A stretch of DNA of 64,000 nt from Sphingomonas pseudosanguinis. GTDB lineage: Bacteria; Pseudomonadota; Alphaproteobacteria; Sphingomonadales; Sphingomonadaceae. The DNA lies in the NCBI RefSeq assembly GCF_014196255.1, contig NZ_JACIDH010000001.1, positions 248,001-312,000 of the forward strand, in the 5' to 3' direction. The notes beneath the pieces were generated by a model. It was not told the origin of the DNA and did no database searches. It saw nothing but the letters and a program-made list of their open reading frames with translations. The translations under genes and the position numbers were made by a program. Shown here in pieces: positions 63,001 through 64,000 of the stretch (positions are counted from its first letter, which is position 1; the number at the start of each line of letters is the position of its first letter).

Positions 63001-63344
63001 TGATGAACAAACTCGTCCACGAAGTCGTGGAAGCCGCCCTGGCTTTCCTCGCCGCCTTGGTCCCAGGCACCGCAGGTGCTGCGGTCAGCCTGGTCTACGA
63101 ACAGAACCTGACTTGGACGCAGCGTGTCACCCAGATGATGGTCGGTATCACGGTCAGCTATTTCGCGCGCAACCTCGCCGCCTCGCTGACCGGTTGGGAT
63201 GGTTATGTCCTGCAGGCGGTTGGCTTCGTGGTCGGGATGACCGCGTTCAAGGCGACCCCGGCCATGATCGCCGGCATCGTCGAGCGCGCGCCGATGCTCC
63301 TCAACCTGATCGATGTCATCACCGGTCGAAAGGGCGCGAAATGA
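63000..63344 (+). CDS. Holin-like membrane protein
   Basis: A 114-residue protein with two to three hydrophobic segments (ALAFLAALVPGTAGAAVSLV, VGITVSYFARNLAASLT, AVGFVVGMTAFKATP). Its place just before the endolysin, with overlapping stops and starts, fits a holin that opens the inner membrane at lysis. Sequence is not close to the P2 Y holin. ATG 63000 or 63003. Confidence 0.8.
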   Translation: MMNKLVHEVVEAALAFLAALVPGTAGAAVSLVYEQNLTWTQRVTQMMVGITVSYFARNLAASLTGWDGYVLQAVGFVVGMTAFKATPAMIAGIVERAPMLLNLIDVITGRKGAK

Positions 63345-63859
63345 CCTATGACCGTGCCCGCCTGGCGCGTGAGATCGCGCGCGACGAAGGCGACAAGCTG
63401 GCCGTCTATCGCTGCTCCAAAGGCTATCTGACGATCGGCAAGGGCCGCAACCTCGATCAGGTCGGCATCACCGCCCAGGAGACCGCCACCCTGGGGATCA
63501 CCGTCGCGAGCTGCATCGCGCGCGGGATCACGCAAGGACAGTCGGACGCGCTGTTCGCGAACGATATCGCCCGCTCCGAAGCCGATCTGGATCGGCACCT
63601 CTCATGGTGGCGCAAGCTCGATCCCGTGCGCCAGCGCGTGATGCTGAACATGTGCTTCAATATGGGGATCGGCTGGCCACCGTCAAAGACGCGTAAGGGC
63701 AAGGGCCTGCGCGCCTTCACCGGCACGCTGCCGAAGATCGAACGCGGCGACTGGGCCGGCGCGGTCGCCGGTATGCGCGCCTCGCTCTGGCATCGTCAGG
63801 TCGGCGACCGCGCCGTGCGGCTGGAGGCGATGATGCTGACCGGAAAGGAACCCCGATGA
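63341..63859 (+). CDS. Phage lysozyme (endolysin, GH24 type)
   Basis: A 172-residue muramidase cutting peptidoglycan. The active-site pattern E-x8-D/C-x5-T is present as Glu16 (RDEGDKLAVY), Cys25 (RCSKG) and Thr31 (YLTIGKGRNL), so the usual catalytic Asp is Cys. The C-terminal helices follow (RQRVMLNMCFNMGIGW). No signal peptide, so it needs the holin. ATG 63341 overlaps the holin stop; the next gene overlaps its stop. Confidence 0.9.
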   Translation: MTYDRARLAREIARDEGDKLAVYRCSKGYLTIGKGRNLDQVGITAQETATLGITVASCIARGITQGQSDALFANDIARSEADLDRHLSWWRKLDPVRQRVMLNMCFNMGIGWPPSKTRKGKGLRAFTGTLPKIERGDWAGAVAGMRASLWHRQVGDRAVRLEAMMLTGKEPR

Positions 63860-64000
63860 TCTGGCTTCGCACGCTCCTCGGCCGGCTGAAGGGTGAACTG
63901 CGCTTCATCCTGCTGCTCGCCGTCGTGATCGCCGGTGCCTGGCTCTACGTGCAGGCGCGTCACGCCGAACGCGACCGTGACGACGTGCTGCGCCGCGCCG
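63856..64000 (+). CDS. Rz/LysB-like spanin or lysis accessory protein (5' end)
   Basis: ATG 63856 overlaps the lysozyme stop. The visible 48 codons encode a short basic start (IWLRTLLGRLKGELR), one membrane segment (FILLLAVVIAGAWLYV) and the beginning of a charged helix (QARHAERDRDDVLRR), the typical layout of an inner-membrane spanin (Rz/LysB). The rest is beyond the window. Confidence 0.78.
   Translation, partial: MIWLRTLLGRLKGELRFILLLAVVIAGAWLYVQARHAERDRDDVLRRA

Noticed and set aside
1..64000. CRISPR arrays, rRNA operons, insertion sequences with transposase, integrons
   Set aside because: None was seen; no regularly spaced identical repeats, no rRNA sequence and no transposase-like protein.

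Overview
The window is high-GC DNA from an alphaproteobacterium, most likely a Sphingomonas or close relative (inference). The evidence is a MipZ-type division ATPase, ALA-synthase haem synthesis, an alphaproteobacterial LexA box, and many palindromic intergenic repeats containing TTCGACTTCGCTCAG. No ribosomal RNA or species marker is present, so the species is not resolved.

Positions 1-29,870 are mostly housekeeping genes: mipZ (cut by the window edge), panC, topA, a GNAT-dprA-plsY block, murI, hemA, rpiB-glyA-nrdR, a trmJ-type methyltransferase, chorismate mutase, rpsD, small exported proteins, an M15 peptidase, an M28 peptidase, the agmatine-to-putrescine pair aguA/aguB, a UDG, folK with tRNA-Lys, PAP2, galE with a citE-like lyase, msrA, a Sua5/TsaC protein and nat. 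At least seven inverted repeat pairs sit in the gaps, and one forms the 3' end of a GIY-YIG gene.

Positions 30,276-41,364 form one compact chemotaxis-type operon: STAS, CheY, CheA, CheW, two MCPs with almost the same signalling domain, a second CheW, CheR, CheB, and a 569-residue helical protein of unknown function. No flagellar genes are visible. poxB and a small FUSC-like membrane protein follow.

Positions 43,748-53,151 are a plant-glycan locus: a secreted clan-A-like glycosidase with carbohydrate-binding modules, a GPH sugar transporter, a GH31 glycosidase, a divergent LacI regulator with a candidate operator, and a Tat-exported GH127 beta-L-arabinofuranosidase. Arabinose- and xylose-decorated cell-wall glycans are a plausible target.

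Positions 53,152-53,586 hold three nested repeat pairs, followed by tRNA-Val. From about 53,900 the sequence turns AT-richer and is accessory DNA. It contains a 265-bp block bounded by 26-bp inverted repeats and filled with CCATAA motifs, several small orphan genes, and a two-gene operon under a LexA-type box. From 56,106 to the end lies the morphogenesis region of a P2-like prophage: Q and P leftward; O, N, M, L, X and lysis genes rightward, with a perfect palindrome between P and O. No integrase, repressor or replication gene is visible, and the prophage continues past the right edge. The most interesting material is this prophage left end and the unknown last gene of the chemotaxis operon.
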